Positions 41,901 through 53,299 of a DNA stretch of 64,000 bases are shown here, in pieces. Source of the DNA: Neelides folsomi (lineage: Eukaryota; Arthropoda; Collembola; Neelipleona; Neelidae); NCBI GenBank assembly GCA_034687125.1, contig JAQGBZ010000135.1, positions 1 through 64,000 on the forward strand. Reading direction: 5' to 3'. Each line of letters opens with the position of its first letter. The stretch's first letter is position 1. The position numbers and the translations under genes are program-made. The notes beneath the pieces were generated by a model. It had not been told where the DNA came from. It was given only the letters and a program-made list of their open reading frames with translations, and did no database searches.

Positions 41901-42217
41901 CTGTGCTCCGCCACCAGAATTCCCAATTCATAAATATTTCAAATAACTCCAAGAAAGAGAATTGAGCCCACATTTTTTAAACTCTTTTTTCACGTCAATT
42001 CACACTCAATCATAATCTCCTTCTGCAATTTAATCAAAAATCTACAAAAGTGGATTTCAAAGCTGTTGAGTCATATTAAATGAGATTTATCAACTACTCG
42101 TTTCCCCATTTCCTTTAAAATTGACATAGAAAAACACGTCAATGAATTAAACGTTTAAAATGTATGTAATGTAAATAAATATAATATTATACATATCTGC
42201 ACCTGTATGTATATATT

Positions 42218-42742
42218 GGGCCAGGAAAAAGTGAAAAGAATAGCGAAGAATAAGATGGAATAGCAAAGGGTGCTAAAATTTCGGCCAAAGTGAAATATGG
42301 AATAAGCTATTCCAGGGGCACTTAGGTTCAAATTCGGGAATAGGGACTTTGTGGCCAAAGTGGTGTTTAGCGTGGAATAGCGAGGTAGTAAAACTATACG
42401 AATAAAACTATAGAATTATATTTAGTTTTTTATGAGGGCGAAGTCGGAAGATTTTCGGAAGCAGAATGTTGTTTTAAAATGACAGTTGTGAAAAATTATG
42501 AAATTAAACCGGATTCTATCTCATCAGATTCTTAATTGTATCAATTTTCCCCAAGAATAAGAAGGAATAGCTTCGTTTATTCCGAGTTATTGCTACACTT
42601 ATTCGAGTTTTCGAGAATAGCACTAATCCTCACATTGGCACAAATTTTATGCTAGGAATATCTTGGAATAAAGGTAGCAATAGAAGAGAATAGCTATTCC
42701 ACATTATTCCTACTTTTATTCCAGTTCACTTTGTCTTGGCCC
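42218..42742. mobile_element. TIR element (525 bp) with repeated GGCCAAAGTG and GGAATAGC words
   Basis: The ends are inverted copies beginning GGGCCA and sharing an AAAGTGAA core within about 20 bp, with mismatches. The left half repeats the end: GGCCA words start near 42219, 42283 and 42353, each followed by GTG and an AATAG/GAATA word, giving subterminal repeats about 65-70 bp apart. GGAATAGC and its complement recur throughout, including the hairpin GGAATAAGCTATTCC near 42299. ATT flanks both sides, but a target duplication is not certain. No transposase frame is present. The superfamily is undetermined. Confidence 0.6.
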
Positions 42743-42744
42743 AT

Positions 42745-44370
42745 TATGTATATGTTTACTCAATAAAATATAAAAATCCATGCAGTTCAGGCTGAATGTG
42801 ATAAGCTTGTTTGAATTAGAACACTGTTTAAGTGTTTTATGTAAATGAAATCTAGAGTTGAGGAAATTGTGAAATAATAATGATGTAGACTTTAGACCAT
42901 TTCCATATAATACCTTTTCACCAGAGTTGACATGAATCACGTCAAATTTGAATTTAATTTAAGATTGCAAGACTGTGTGAGGCTTTGTTCAAAGTTTTTG
43001 GATAATAATAAAGCATTCTTTCTTTTGTCTCCTCGCCCACCTAATTTGAGACGAGTGAAAGGATGAAGGACACGTAATGATTACAGAGATATAGAGAGAA
43101 AAGGAAAGAAAAACGTCTTTCCATTACTCACCTCACACAATGGAAGTGTGTAAAATGAAAGAAGAGTTCTGGGAAATTAATTACACTGGGAATCTCATTA
43201 GAACCAAAGAGATAATCTTTTACAGGGTCCTATTGATTGACCCACCCTCCCTTTCAGGGAACAAAAGGGTGAGAAGGGGAAATTGAATTGATGGATCTTA
43301 CATAAGTATATTTGAATGTCTGCCGCTACTAAGGATTCCTCACAATGAGCTTATCCCCAAAACTATTTGGATCAATCCAAGGTTGTATAAGAGTAGTTAT
43401 ACCTAGCATGGAAATGTGAAAGTGGAGAAGTGGGGGGAAATTATCCTTTATTAGGATTAAAGACTCATTAATTACAAATTCCATCAAGAAATTAAAACTT
43501 TTGAGTCGCACACAACTCCAAGTTCATTTTCGCGTCAAGAATTCGCCAATGAAGAAAATTTAATAAAGAAAGTTAAAGGAACACGTTGGGATCATTTCCT
43601 CTTTTCAAATCTCTCCATTCAATCGAAATTCTCTTAAACCTCTCGGCTCGGCTTAAGGAGAGAATTAACTCCAACAGCCCCTTACAATTAATCTCAACTT
43701 CCTCTTTCACTCTTTTATCATTCATCATAAATGGGAGATGAAGGAGCGAGATTTGGAATTAAAGAAGGCTACACTTTCCCAGGCTATCAATTAATTTATC
43801 AACGTTGCTCTCTCCGAGGCCTACGTCATTTGACAGGTCATTAAATGGCTCGAGTCGAGTCCTCGAAAGAATTAATTCCAAATCCTCGCTGGATCTTTAA
43901 AGAATCAAATAAGTTGAGAAGTTGTTTACTTTCTTAATTCCTCTCCTTCCATCTTCAAAGAGAGGAACTCCTTGAACTATCTACAACTAAAAGGAAAAAT
44001 TGATGATTGGGCGAGGAAGGAGGATCATTTGATCTTCTTTGAGTCAAATGCAAATAATTCGTAATAGTATGAACATAGGAATTACCACTGCTCACGATCA
44101 TTTGAATAAATTAGTGAGTAAATATAAACAAATATCTATAGTATACCCATTGAAGTTCATATTAATAGATATTGACTCTTTTGAAGTAAGTAAACTATTG
44201 TAAGTTTTTAATTTGTGTATTTACTACTGTGTATAAGTAAGCAAAACCAAACAAGATACATAATTTCATATTGATATTTTAAAGAAAATTCTTCGAAAAC
44301 ATCTTTAAAATATTCTATACTACATAATACCAGTACAGTGAACTGTACTGTTAATACAGTAAATTAAATT
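42745..44370. other. AT-rich stretch with a GC-richer patch at about 43.0-44.0 kb
   Basis: A minus-strand GTGAGT near 43128 follows TGTGTGAG, but no matching exon body was convincing. Nothing else was found. Confidence 0.4.
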
Positions 44371-44375
44371 AAAAT

Positions 44376-44579
44376 CCCGGTGTTGTCCCCGCAGCATAAG
44401 ATCCATAGACCCTTTTAAGTTTTTTTAACTCTTTGAATAATAATCTAAAATTAATTTCTGCCTTTTTATGAAATTGTATAGAAAATCTAGCAAATTGTTA
44501 TTTTCAACTTTAAAGGGTTATCGGTTAGATTAAAAAAAGGTCTTGGTAACTTATGCTGCTGAGACAATAACCACATCGG
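44376..44579. mobile_element. MITE-like element with imperfect terminal inverted repeats (about 204 bp)
   Basis: The two ends share GCAGCATAAG exactly in inverted orientation. GGTGT/GATGTGG-type bases lie outside it and AGACC followed by a T-rich run inside, with mismatches. The interior is AT-rich and non-coding. No clear target duplication was found, so the exact ends are approximate. Confidence 0.5.
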
Positions 44580-45481
44580 CATCAATTGAAACTTTTGCAA
44601 AAAGAAGTTAGATTAATTGATTGTTGGATGACTAAATGACTGTCAGTTGGCATTCATTTTTGATCTTTAATTCTAATTATGTAATTTAAATATATTCAAT
44701 CATTTTTGTCTTATTGAGATATTTAAGAATATTTAATTTCCGTACCTGGATTTTCTATTGTAGCAATCTTTCAGCACGCATTGATCCAATAGACCATTGG
44801 ATTAAAAGTCTTGGTAAACCAAATCTAGTCAACAAAAATTCAATAGATTAATAACATTGAAACGAGTAAGCTTAGAAGTAGAATATATTTAATATTGATA
44901 AAAATTTTGAATTACTTTATCTAATAAGGCAATTTTAGTAGTTTCTGGAAGACAAATTATTCTCTCGAGTTTTGAGCGATGTTTCAATTGAGCTAAAATC
45001 AAAATATAATCTCATTTAGTAAACCCACACACTATTTTACTTATATTTAAAATAAGACGTGAATGTAAAAGAAATTAAAAAAAACATCTGACAGAATAAA
45101 AGAAAGGAAAAGAAGGAAAGGAAAAAAATTAATCGTAACCTTCGATTTTCCTTTCCTTTGAAGATTACTTAAATAGGAAAATACCCAGCCCATTTTGAAT
45201 TAATAAATTAGAAAAATTATCTTGGAAAAAAATCCAAAAAATCATCAGACAAAGAAAATAAGTATCTCTTTATTTTCAAATTGGGGATTTATAAATTTTT
45301 GAGTAAGAAAATATTAAATAAGAAAAACGAATTGTCATTCAATTCATTATCCAGCCCAATAAATATTAAACTAAACAAGGCTTACCAAATTTTAACCGCA
45401 ATTCCCTCGTCTAACAACAAGGCGATGACAAAACGTAAAATGTATTAAATAAACGGGGGAAATTAAATGGGTTAAATCATT

Positions 45482-45664
45482 TTAGAGTAATTTTACAATT
45501 TTGGGATCGAAGGAACAATGGGGATCGGGTGAGGGAATAAATCCATGGATGTCTTTTGAACATACCGGATATAATTCAAAAGTTCTATTCAACCCAAACC
45601 TGCCACCTTTGAATTCTCCTGCTAAAGCAAGGGTTGCTTCAAGTGGGAAAAATTCAACTTTCAT
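45482..45664 (-). pseudogene. Coding-like relic, weakly reminiscent of the Maelstrom domain
   Basis: The minus strand has a 60-codon frame that looks protein-like. It has FFPLE near the start, then GGRFGLNRTFEL, then KDIHGFIPSPD, ending at a stop at 45484-45482. The order (F-P-E, a basic/glycine turn, F, then an HxIP-like word) loosely recalls the Maelstrom domain of piRNA-pathway proteins, but the match is from memory and weak. A diverged copy of the same DNA at about 47860-47955 keeps LNRTFEL in the same frame and strand. This suggests both derive from one coding ancestor. No splice-bounded complete exon is seen. It may be a decayed duplicate or a chance frame. Confidence 0.2.
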
Positions 45665-46238
45665 TTTTTCTTTAATTTAAACACAACACTTTGATTTTAG
45701 ATTTGACTTTAACTTTAAAATAAATGATATCAATGTTTAATTATCTTTATAAATATAAAGAACAATGTAAATTTAATCTCTTCTCTTAATGTAATTTATA
45801 TAATAATACAATATTTAATAATCAGTAAGTTAAAAATAGTTTTTATTCAAGGTACGTAAATGTAACTTTAATTAATTCAATTCTTGAAGCTTGTTATTTT
45901 GTAATTTCATCAAGTTAACTCTTATTAAATTCTGATTTTATGTTAAAATACTGTTCTTATTGCAGGGAAGTCAGTCAAGTAGAGTCACCTCATGTTGACT
46001 TGTGAAATCATTAAATTCTTGGAAATCACCAATGACAATCAAAATAACTCTCTTAATTTTTCTATTTTACATTTGGAAAAAAGGGCGAGATTTCAACACC
46101 GTTTCCTTTGAGCATTGAACAAACTTTTTACAAGCTTATTTGTAAAACTATAATTAAGTTATACTTAATATTTCAATCTTTATTATCATAAATCCCATGT
46201 CTCCAGTTGGGATTCATGGCCTGATATTTACATGCAAA

Positions 46239-47312
46239 GTCCGGCACTGAAACGCATAATTACGTATTTTTCACATAATTGGTATAATTTGTTATATAAT
46301 CACATAATTCGAATAATTTTACATTAAAGTTCAATAAAACAGGTAACATAATTTTGCATGTACTTGCTCATTTTCGCTTATGTGATGGTAAGTTAAGCGA
46401 GGTTAAGTTTCGTAAACAAAAACCAAACTTCGTGCTATAAAACCTAACCTAACTTAAACTTATGTATATCAAATTAACTGAAAATACGTGAATTATATTG
46501 AATTATGTCACTTATGTGACTTATGTATTTTATGTTGAATTTGATGATTTGATGTTAATTATGTGTTTCAGTGTCGGCCGTCGTGTCGACTGACGATTGC
46601 AAGCGACTCGTCTTTCTTTCATTTAGTAACATCAGGAAAACTCCAAAGCGGCTTTTCGGTGTTATTCTTACGAAATCAAAATGTATTAGTCAATAGAAAA
46701 AAGAACGTTCGGTTTAATTAATTAATTAATAACTTTAAAATGGATAAGAAACGTAAGTCCAAAACGTCGCGATGTAAAAGTTGAGAGAGTGAGCAAAGTG
46801 AAAGCTTCTCTACCGACGACGACCTTGAACTCTCCACTTTCAAAGCAAACAAAGCTATGGAAAGTTTTCCATAGGAATCCATGTCACAATTGATTCCGGT
46901 ATGAAAAAATTCTTTCCTATCGATGCTAAATTATCGGTCTCAAGTTCCAGTGAAGACTTGGATTCTTCCTCTTCTGAAAATGCAATCCATTCCTCTTTCG
47001 GCTAATGATTCAATCAACGACATTACTAATGATTCAATCAATGTTCGAAAAAAGAAAGGAGAAAAATTTCTCATTCCAACCTCCGCTCCGGTCGAAGTTG
47101 AAAGAATTGAGGTTGAGTCGAGCGGATCTGCAATATTTGAGGAATATTTCGCTGATTATGAGTCAATCAATGGCTGAGAGGGGGATGAAAATGTTACCAC
47201 TGGCCAAATTCCCAACCGACTTATGTAACATAATTTATATTGAATTTGGTGATTTTATGTGAATTATGTAATGTGAATTATATAGTGTGAATTATGAGTT
47301 TCAGTGTCGGCC
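46239..47312. mobile_element. TIR element, 1,074 bp, with 9-bp target-site duplication and decayed ORF
   Basis: The ends are inverted copies with shared CACTGAAAC and CATAATT and a few mismatches over about 23 bp, starting G.CCG. The flanks ACATGCAAA (46230-46238) and ACATACAAA (47313-47321) match at 8 of 9 bases, a convincing target duplication. A 9-bp duplication is usual for Mutator-like elements; an 8-bp reading would suit hAT. A third copy of the end lies inside (46555-46579), oriented like the right end, so 46239-46579 could be a smaller element or a duplicated terminus. The interior carries a broken low-complexity reading frame, annotated separately. Confidence 0.7.
46740..47177 (+). 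pseudogene. Broken Ser/Asp/Lys-rich reading frame inside the TIR element
   Basis: From the ATG at 46740 the frame reads MDKKRKSKTSR, an internal stop, ESEQSESFSTDDDLEL, and further stops. A shifted frame continues SSSSEDLDSSSSEN (about 46935-46985). A third open piece runs 46923-47177 and ends FADYESING. Basic start, acidic-serine stretches and tail look like the disordered N-terminal part of a transposon protein damaged by at least two frame changes and several stops. CTAATGATTCAATCAA occurs twice, 24 bp apart, near 47002-47041. No catalytic domain is present. Confidence 0.45.
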
Positions 47313-50300
47313 ACATACAAAAGTTGTATGTACTCATATTTCATATTACATGCTTACATTAATGAAGAATGTGCTGGTTAATTTAATATAAACTTACATT
47401 TGGTAATATTGTTTAAAATTCAATTCCAAATGCTATTCTTTTTTATTACAGAAAACTTATTGTTAGTACAAAGGATACGTTGATTTCATCTTTATTAGCT
47501 ACATTTATTGCTAAGAACTAAGCTTGGAATTCACCTATAAGATGTTGAAGATAAAGAGTGTCGGATGTCGTGCGCAACAAGATCTTGAGTATCGAGGAAA
47601 ATACACGATTTGACGTTTGCTGGACGAGATTCAAAAAGAATAATAAGATAAAAATTGTGGTAACGAAATACAATATGCGGACTTGGAGAATTGACGGAAC
47701 CAAATAATATAATAAACCAATGCGAGAGAAGAATTATATTCAATTATGATGATTATACTCTATTCCATAAATCAAAGTGAGGTGAAATAAGTGGAAATAA
47801 TTAATATTGGATGTGCAATCCTATTCGAATTTATAAAGGGAAAAAATGATTTTAAGAATTATACAATTTTGAAATTGAAAAGACAATGGGGATCGAATAA
47901 TCCATGTAAGTATTCTGAATATATCGATCCAATTCAAAAGTTCTATTCAGTTTGTGTTAATAATAGTTATAATATATTAATGGATTCAATAAAACTTAAA
48001 AAATTAATGAATTTAAAATGTTGATGTTTTTGCAGGAATGTTGACTATAATTGTGAAAACTTCGCAAAGATCTTCGGAAAACACCAATGATGCTCAAATT
48101 AACTCGCATAGGTACCTAATTCAAATACAATTGTCAAAGGAAGAGATTTCAAAACATTGTGCTCGAATGAAATTACAATTTTGCAAAAATATTTATATTT
48201 TAAAAAAAATTGTTTTTCCTCGACGTATGATTATTATACAATTAAATATTTGTTTTCTGTGCTAAAATTGGCTATATAATTTCTATTTATTTGTGTAATT
48301 TTTTTAGATATAATTTAACTTTTAACGTTTGTTTATTGAACATACTTAGATTAGGCAAAACACGGTTTTTAAATAAACTGAAGAAGGGTTTTATGTTCCA
48401 AACACCATATGGCTCGAGTGCTGTTTAAAAGCCGCTGAATGAAAAGATCATTTACTAAAGTTCTAAGTTTCAAGACTTTTTACGCACATCATTCAAACAT
48501 CTGCAAATCAGTATTTACCTAAACTTCCGTTCTAAATTCATTAACTCTTTGTATCACATCGACGAATTAAGTTCATTTTACGATCGCTCTTATTGTTAGA
48601 GGTTTGGAAAAGTCAAAGTTCAATCTATTTTCAAATTTGAAAATAATTTTACTCATTTTTCGTTTCATAAAACAGTCTTGATTTGAATAAATGAATTAAA
48701 AATTAATACTCAATAATGTGTACAAATGCCATATGGTATATGTTACTTAGGTATATTTATTAAGTTTATGTGTAAACGCAATTGAAATATGTATGCATAT
48801 TAATTAATGTAGCAAAGCAAAATATGTTGGGATTTATTGTCGTTCAAGCAGAAAAATTGCAATGTGTTCAATCCCCAATATATATTTTTTTCCAAATCAA
48901 ATTTTAGATTGATAAATGCTTGCATGAAGGGCCTGGAGTTCTAATAGACCTTTAAGGATTTTAACTCAAAGACGGAGGGAACTTTCCGAAAAGACGTAAA
49001 TTACTTACAAAAGGGTTGAAGGTATAAATTCGGTTAAGAGCTCTCTCGCGAATTGTCGCTTTGTGCATACATACATTGAGAAAGAGAGTTTACTGACTGG
49101 AAACTGATTGCCTCTTCACCATGATATGTAATAGTAATGGGCTCTCAAGACTTGATTCCAAACGCAATGGGAAAATCGTATTCGCATTCCAACCACCTTT
49201 TCTTTAAAATTGCCATTTTATTACATAATTCCAGAATCATTACAGACTGGAAACGTAGCGGAGCTAGAGCAGCCATTTTTCTTCTTTCTCTTTACAAGTA
49301 TACATGTCAGTTAGTTAGTTAATGAAATATAATCATTTGTAGAATTTTAGTGATATTCAAGTATAATAGTATACATGTATAGGTAATACTTTAATAAATA
49401 TTTAGCTTAATTATGTGTTGAATTCAAATATGTAAACGAAGAGACCAAGACATAAGATTGATATGATTATTATGCCTCAAAGTATGCTAGAAAGTAAAAT
49501 TTCTAACTACTGTATAAAAGATTTGAAATTAGCATTTATATATTTATTAGTTTTCTGCTAAAAATGATGGTTCATTTCCACTTGCGATTAGCGCTTGTTC
49601 TCAACCATGGAGGGATAAAAAATAGCAAGTCTGATTAGACTGGAAATGAGAAAAAGAGGATGGGAGCTGCGCTGTGGTGTGTAATTATTAAAGGCCCATT
49701 TCCTCAAATCACGCTACGGTCGAGTGTCATTGACCACAGGCTCGTCTTTTTTTAACCATTAAACTTCGGTGGAGATAAAATCCGTAGAGCGTGGCTGGGT
49801 AGCATTGGCCCTGTAAACAATCAAGTGGTATATTGATGTAAATATGTAAACAATGGGGCTCCTTTGATTTTACACAGGTAAATTTGATATATCCACCACC
49901 GGCTATGCTTTTGTTTATGGCCGTAACACATCCGAGCTCCGTCCTGGCGTTGGAGTGACGAGAGGGAAATGGTTAAGACCTGTAACGCCGGGGCATCACT
50001 TTGGCGGAATAATCATGAGTTTAATAGAAGGGTTTGGGTTGAAAATAGCTCGAGGGAATTAAGGTTACCAACCACAAGCAGAACGAAAATGAAAGCCCCA
50101 CGGTAGAACCAATTGACATTTTATAGAGAAATGCTCCCTCGAGCTTCACCCTCAACTTCTTATCAGAGGATCTCAAAACTCTTCTTCCCCGACATCAACC
50201 CTTCACATATACGAGTACTCGTATACCTACATATCAACCATACCCATAAATTACTTATAAACACCGAAATACGCATTCATTAATCACTCTCATTTGAGAC

Positions 50301-51023
50301 TCATTTCAACTTCGTTTGCTCAATCTGTGGAAAATCTCATATCCGGAATTAAGAGAAATTTGAACATTTTTACTACACCTACTATTTTAATTTAAACATC
50401 ACGATTCACATCGACTGGTTTCAAAAACCCAGCCAAGAATTGTGGAGCAAAAATGAAGCAAGTTTATATTCTTCACATCTCAATTAATTTAACTGCGTTG
50501 CTTCTCAAGTGACAGATTAGGGTTGGAAATGACACGAAACATGTTACAGGAGACGACTCAATTACAAATGATATAAAGATGAGTTTAATGTCATTGGTCG
50601 TTCCTTGACGACTTCAAATGACACTTTGCTCCTTAAAATGGAGAGAAGCTCACAAGCGAGGGTCGCTCATTTATAAGGAAATTTGGGAAGATGGGTCTTT
50701 AAACCCTAAGGTTTTATGCCCTCAGACTCTTGTAAAGGGAAATTTGGCTCGTCGAAAGCAAATGAGAATTTTATTTGGACATTATTTGCAAGAATATGGA
50801 ATCATTTTATTAGCCTTTAAATTTGAAGATGAAAACCTCTGCTATTATTGTTCATACACTTCTGGGCATTTTCAAGTCATTTTTAAATTTTTGTATTACT
50901 GATGTTATAAAATTAAATAAAAATAAAGGGTAAAGTTCTTAAAAATTGCCTTTTACATTAATTTATATATTCATACCGTAGTTATCTTTAAAGTGGGTAG
51001 TGTTTATAAGTATAAGTGTATAG

Positions 51024-51040
51024 CAACAACAACAACAACA
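51024..51040. repeat. (CAA)n microsatellite, about 5.7 units
   Basis: Uninterrupted CAA triplets can be read directly, flanked by AT-rich DNA and a nearby ACATACAT-type run. Confidence 0.85.
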
Positions 51041-52690
51041 TACAATTACATACATTCATACATACGTTAATGTTAAACCGTTTAACTTAAACGCATGTAT
51101 GAGTTGAATTGATATGACATTTTATACTAATAAATACTTATATTGAACTAATGAAGAGAAGTTTCCAATATGCGGCACTATTATGCACAGGTGATTGAAC
51201 CCAAAATTAAAATTATGTCTGTCTACTATCATTATATCTGTCTAGAATCATTAGGTTCAATGAAATGGTAATTTGATATATGAAATGTATTTCATATTTC
51301 AAATGATAAATTCTCGCCTTTAGTTCGCTGTCATAACATGTTGAAACAAAAGTCAAAACAAAAGTTTATTAAATCAATTTATCAAGGCTAAAGCTATAAT
51401 ATTAAATTACTCCTCAGTATTCCACTCGAAAATTTGCTTATAAAAAGTGTCCAGAAGAGATGAAAATAAAATAAAGGTTTTATTGCATTTAGCTACAAAC
51501 TTTATCTCGTTTACCCGTTTTATGAGAATCAGATTAATGCTTGAGAAAGTATGTAATTGCAAGCTCACATAATAAAAATTAGTGTATTTCATTCACATCA
51601 AAAGTAACCAATTGGTTTTATCATCTTGATCTCTTCATTATAATGTCATTGTACCATATTGGTACTGGTCATTATTCAGAAATTTCATTTCTTTATATGG
51701 TATATCAGATATTAAAACCGAACTTATTTTAAATCGGTCATTTTAACTCATTTGGACATACTCAATATTTATATTCAATTGAGATTTTTTGTTTGAATTC
51801 TTACTTTGGGTATTTACTTATGCATTCCTGCAATGTCATTTAACATTCAAGTAGTTGTGCACACACCACACAGACACACTAATGAAACATTCATGTTAGA
51901 TTTATTCCTAGTTAGGAAGTTGAAATGCCAAGTTAGATATTGACTAAAGTGAATTTAGATTTGAGATTGTTGAATAACGGATCAATTCTGCTGTATACTT
52001 AAGTACATAAACGTACTTCTTATTCTACTGTAGCTGTAGGTGTATTGACATCGTATTCTAACATATAAGTTTTAATATAACGAAACACAAATTGTACTAT
52101 ATACTATTCTAATATAATGTACCATACTCTTGTATATTACATAGGTGTATATATATATATTACACTTGCCTGCTTTTGCCAGCAGAGACTTCATGAATAT
52201 TTTAATTGAAACACAAAGGAAGCGTTTAGGAAGGAAGAGTTTAATTAATTGAATATTTACTTTATGAAATTGACATACAAATTCACTTTCATTAATTAGA
52301 TTATCTTACAATTTATTAGATACTTATTTCAATATGGTCACAGATAATATACCTGGCTCTATTGTGTATTGAAAAAATTAATTGTGATTCACATAATACA
52401 TATACTATAATATGTACCTAATGTAAATACAGATACATACTTACCAAGTGAAGATACATGTATTTTTCATTTTCTTCTTTATTGATTTTCATTGATTCGT
52501 TTCCTTGCAATTTGCTTAAGGCTTTGGTTTTGGATAATACTTAATTGAATTACCTGATTAGATTCCTATAAGTAGAGTATATACATACAGGTATAGGGGT
52601 ATATCCAATATAAGTGAGGGTAGGTAATACATTGAAATTTTGACTGAAAGAATGTTTGTTATTTTCTATTTCATACATACATAATATACA

Positions 52691-52715
52691 TAGCGCTTGT
52701 ATATTACAAGCGCTA
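52691..52715. repeat. Perfect hairpin, 11-bp stem and 3-nt loop
   Basis: TAGCGCTTGTA and its exact reverse complement are separated by TAT. The GCGC core makes it much more stable than its AT-rich surroundings. The flanks do not extend the symmetry. Confidence 0.85.
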
Positions 52716-53299
52716 CAATTAGTAGAATATTCTAAATAGCATAACAACTACATATTGTATAATAACTATGGTATATTAGCTCTACACTCATGAATTCATG
52801 GAATGAATTGTTTCTAGAATATGATTGTTATGCAATTTAATACATACATTTAATATGTTTATTAGGAACCTACTCTATGTATTGTAATATTGCATTATTT
52901 TGTTCCTATTAAAGCTTATCGTCCTATTTTGTCATCATCGATCTAATTTCATCCGGTATTGTTTGTAAACTATGTTTAAATAAATAAATAATTTCGATGT
53001 TTAATAAATCATATTCTAAATATCTAAAATAACAATAAAGGAAATGGGGTATTTTATAGAAAAGATGAAAATGATCATAGTAGGATTAAATTTTTAACCA
53101 TATGTACATAATGTAGCTGCTTCCTTAAAAATAAGCTTCTCAACAGTGTCAACAGGGATAAAAATCGTAGATGTTTGCCAACGGAATGAATAAGAAATGA
53201 TGTGCCTACAAGTAACATGGAATGAGTTGCAGATTTGAAGGGACTGTGAATGTCAAGGTTTGCTTGAAAGGGAGTTGATGTGGAAGGGTCTCTGAATGT

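Larger units (their letters stand above)
45482..48110. repeat. Two diverged copies of one segment (45482-46056 and about 47850-48110), interrupted by a TIR element
   Basis: Two pairs of matching pieces occur in the same order and orientation. The first pair shares ACAATGGGGATCG, then ATCCATG, then ATTCAAAAGTTCTATTCA (45515-45593 and 47883-47949). The second pair shares TTGCAGG, TGTTGACT, TGTGAAA and CACCAATGA (45959-46055 and 48028-48107). The spacing between the pairs differs (about 370 and 80 bp), showing indels. The element 46239-47312 lies between the copies. Confidence 0.6.
48300..53290. other. AT-rich stretch without supported genes
   Basis: The DNA is dominated by TATA/TACATA words with a GC-richer patch at about 49.5-50.7 kb. 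A plus-strand frame of 94 codons (50618-50902) and smaller ones are not recognisable and lack splice support. A short CAA repeat lies at 51024-51040 and a perfect hairpin at 52691-52715. Confidence 0.45.

Noticed and set aside
43128-43220. Minus-strand GTGAGT donor after TGTGTGAG
   Set aside because: The segment before it is AT-rich and low-complexity, and no convincing acceptor was found within a few hundred bases.
46440-46460. AACCTAACCTAAC, like an arthropod telomere repeat
   Set aside because: Only two units, inside the TIR element and partly explained by a local inverted repeat with an upstream TAAGTTAAG word.
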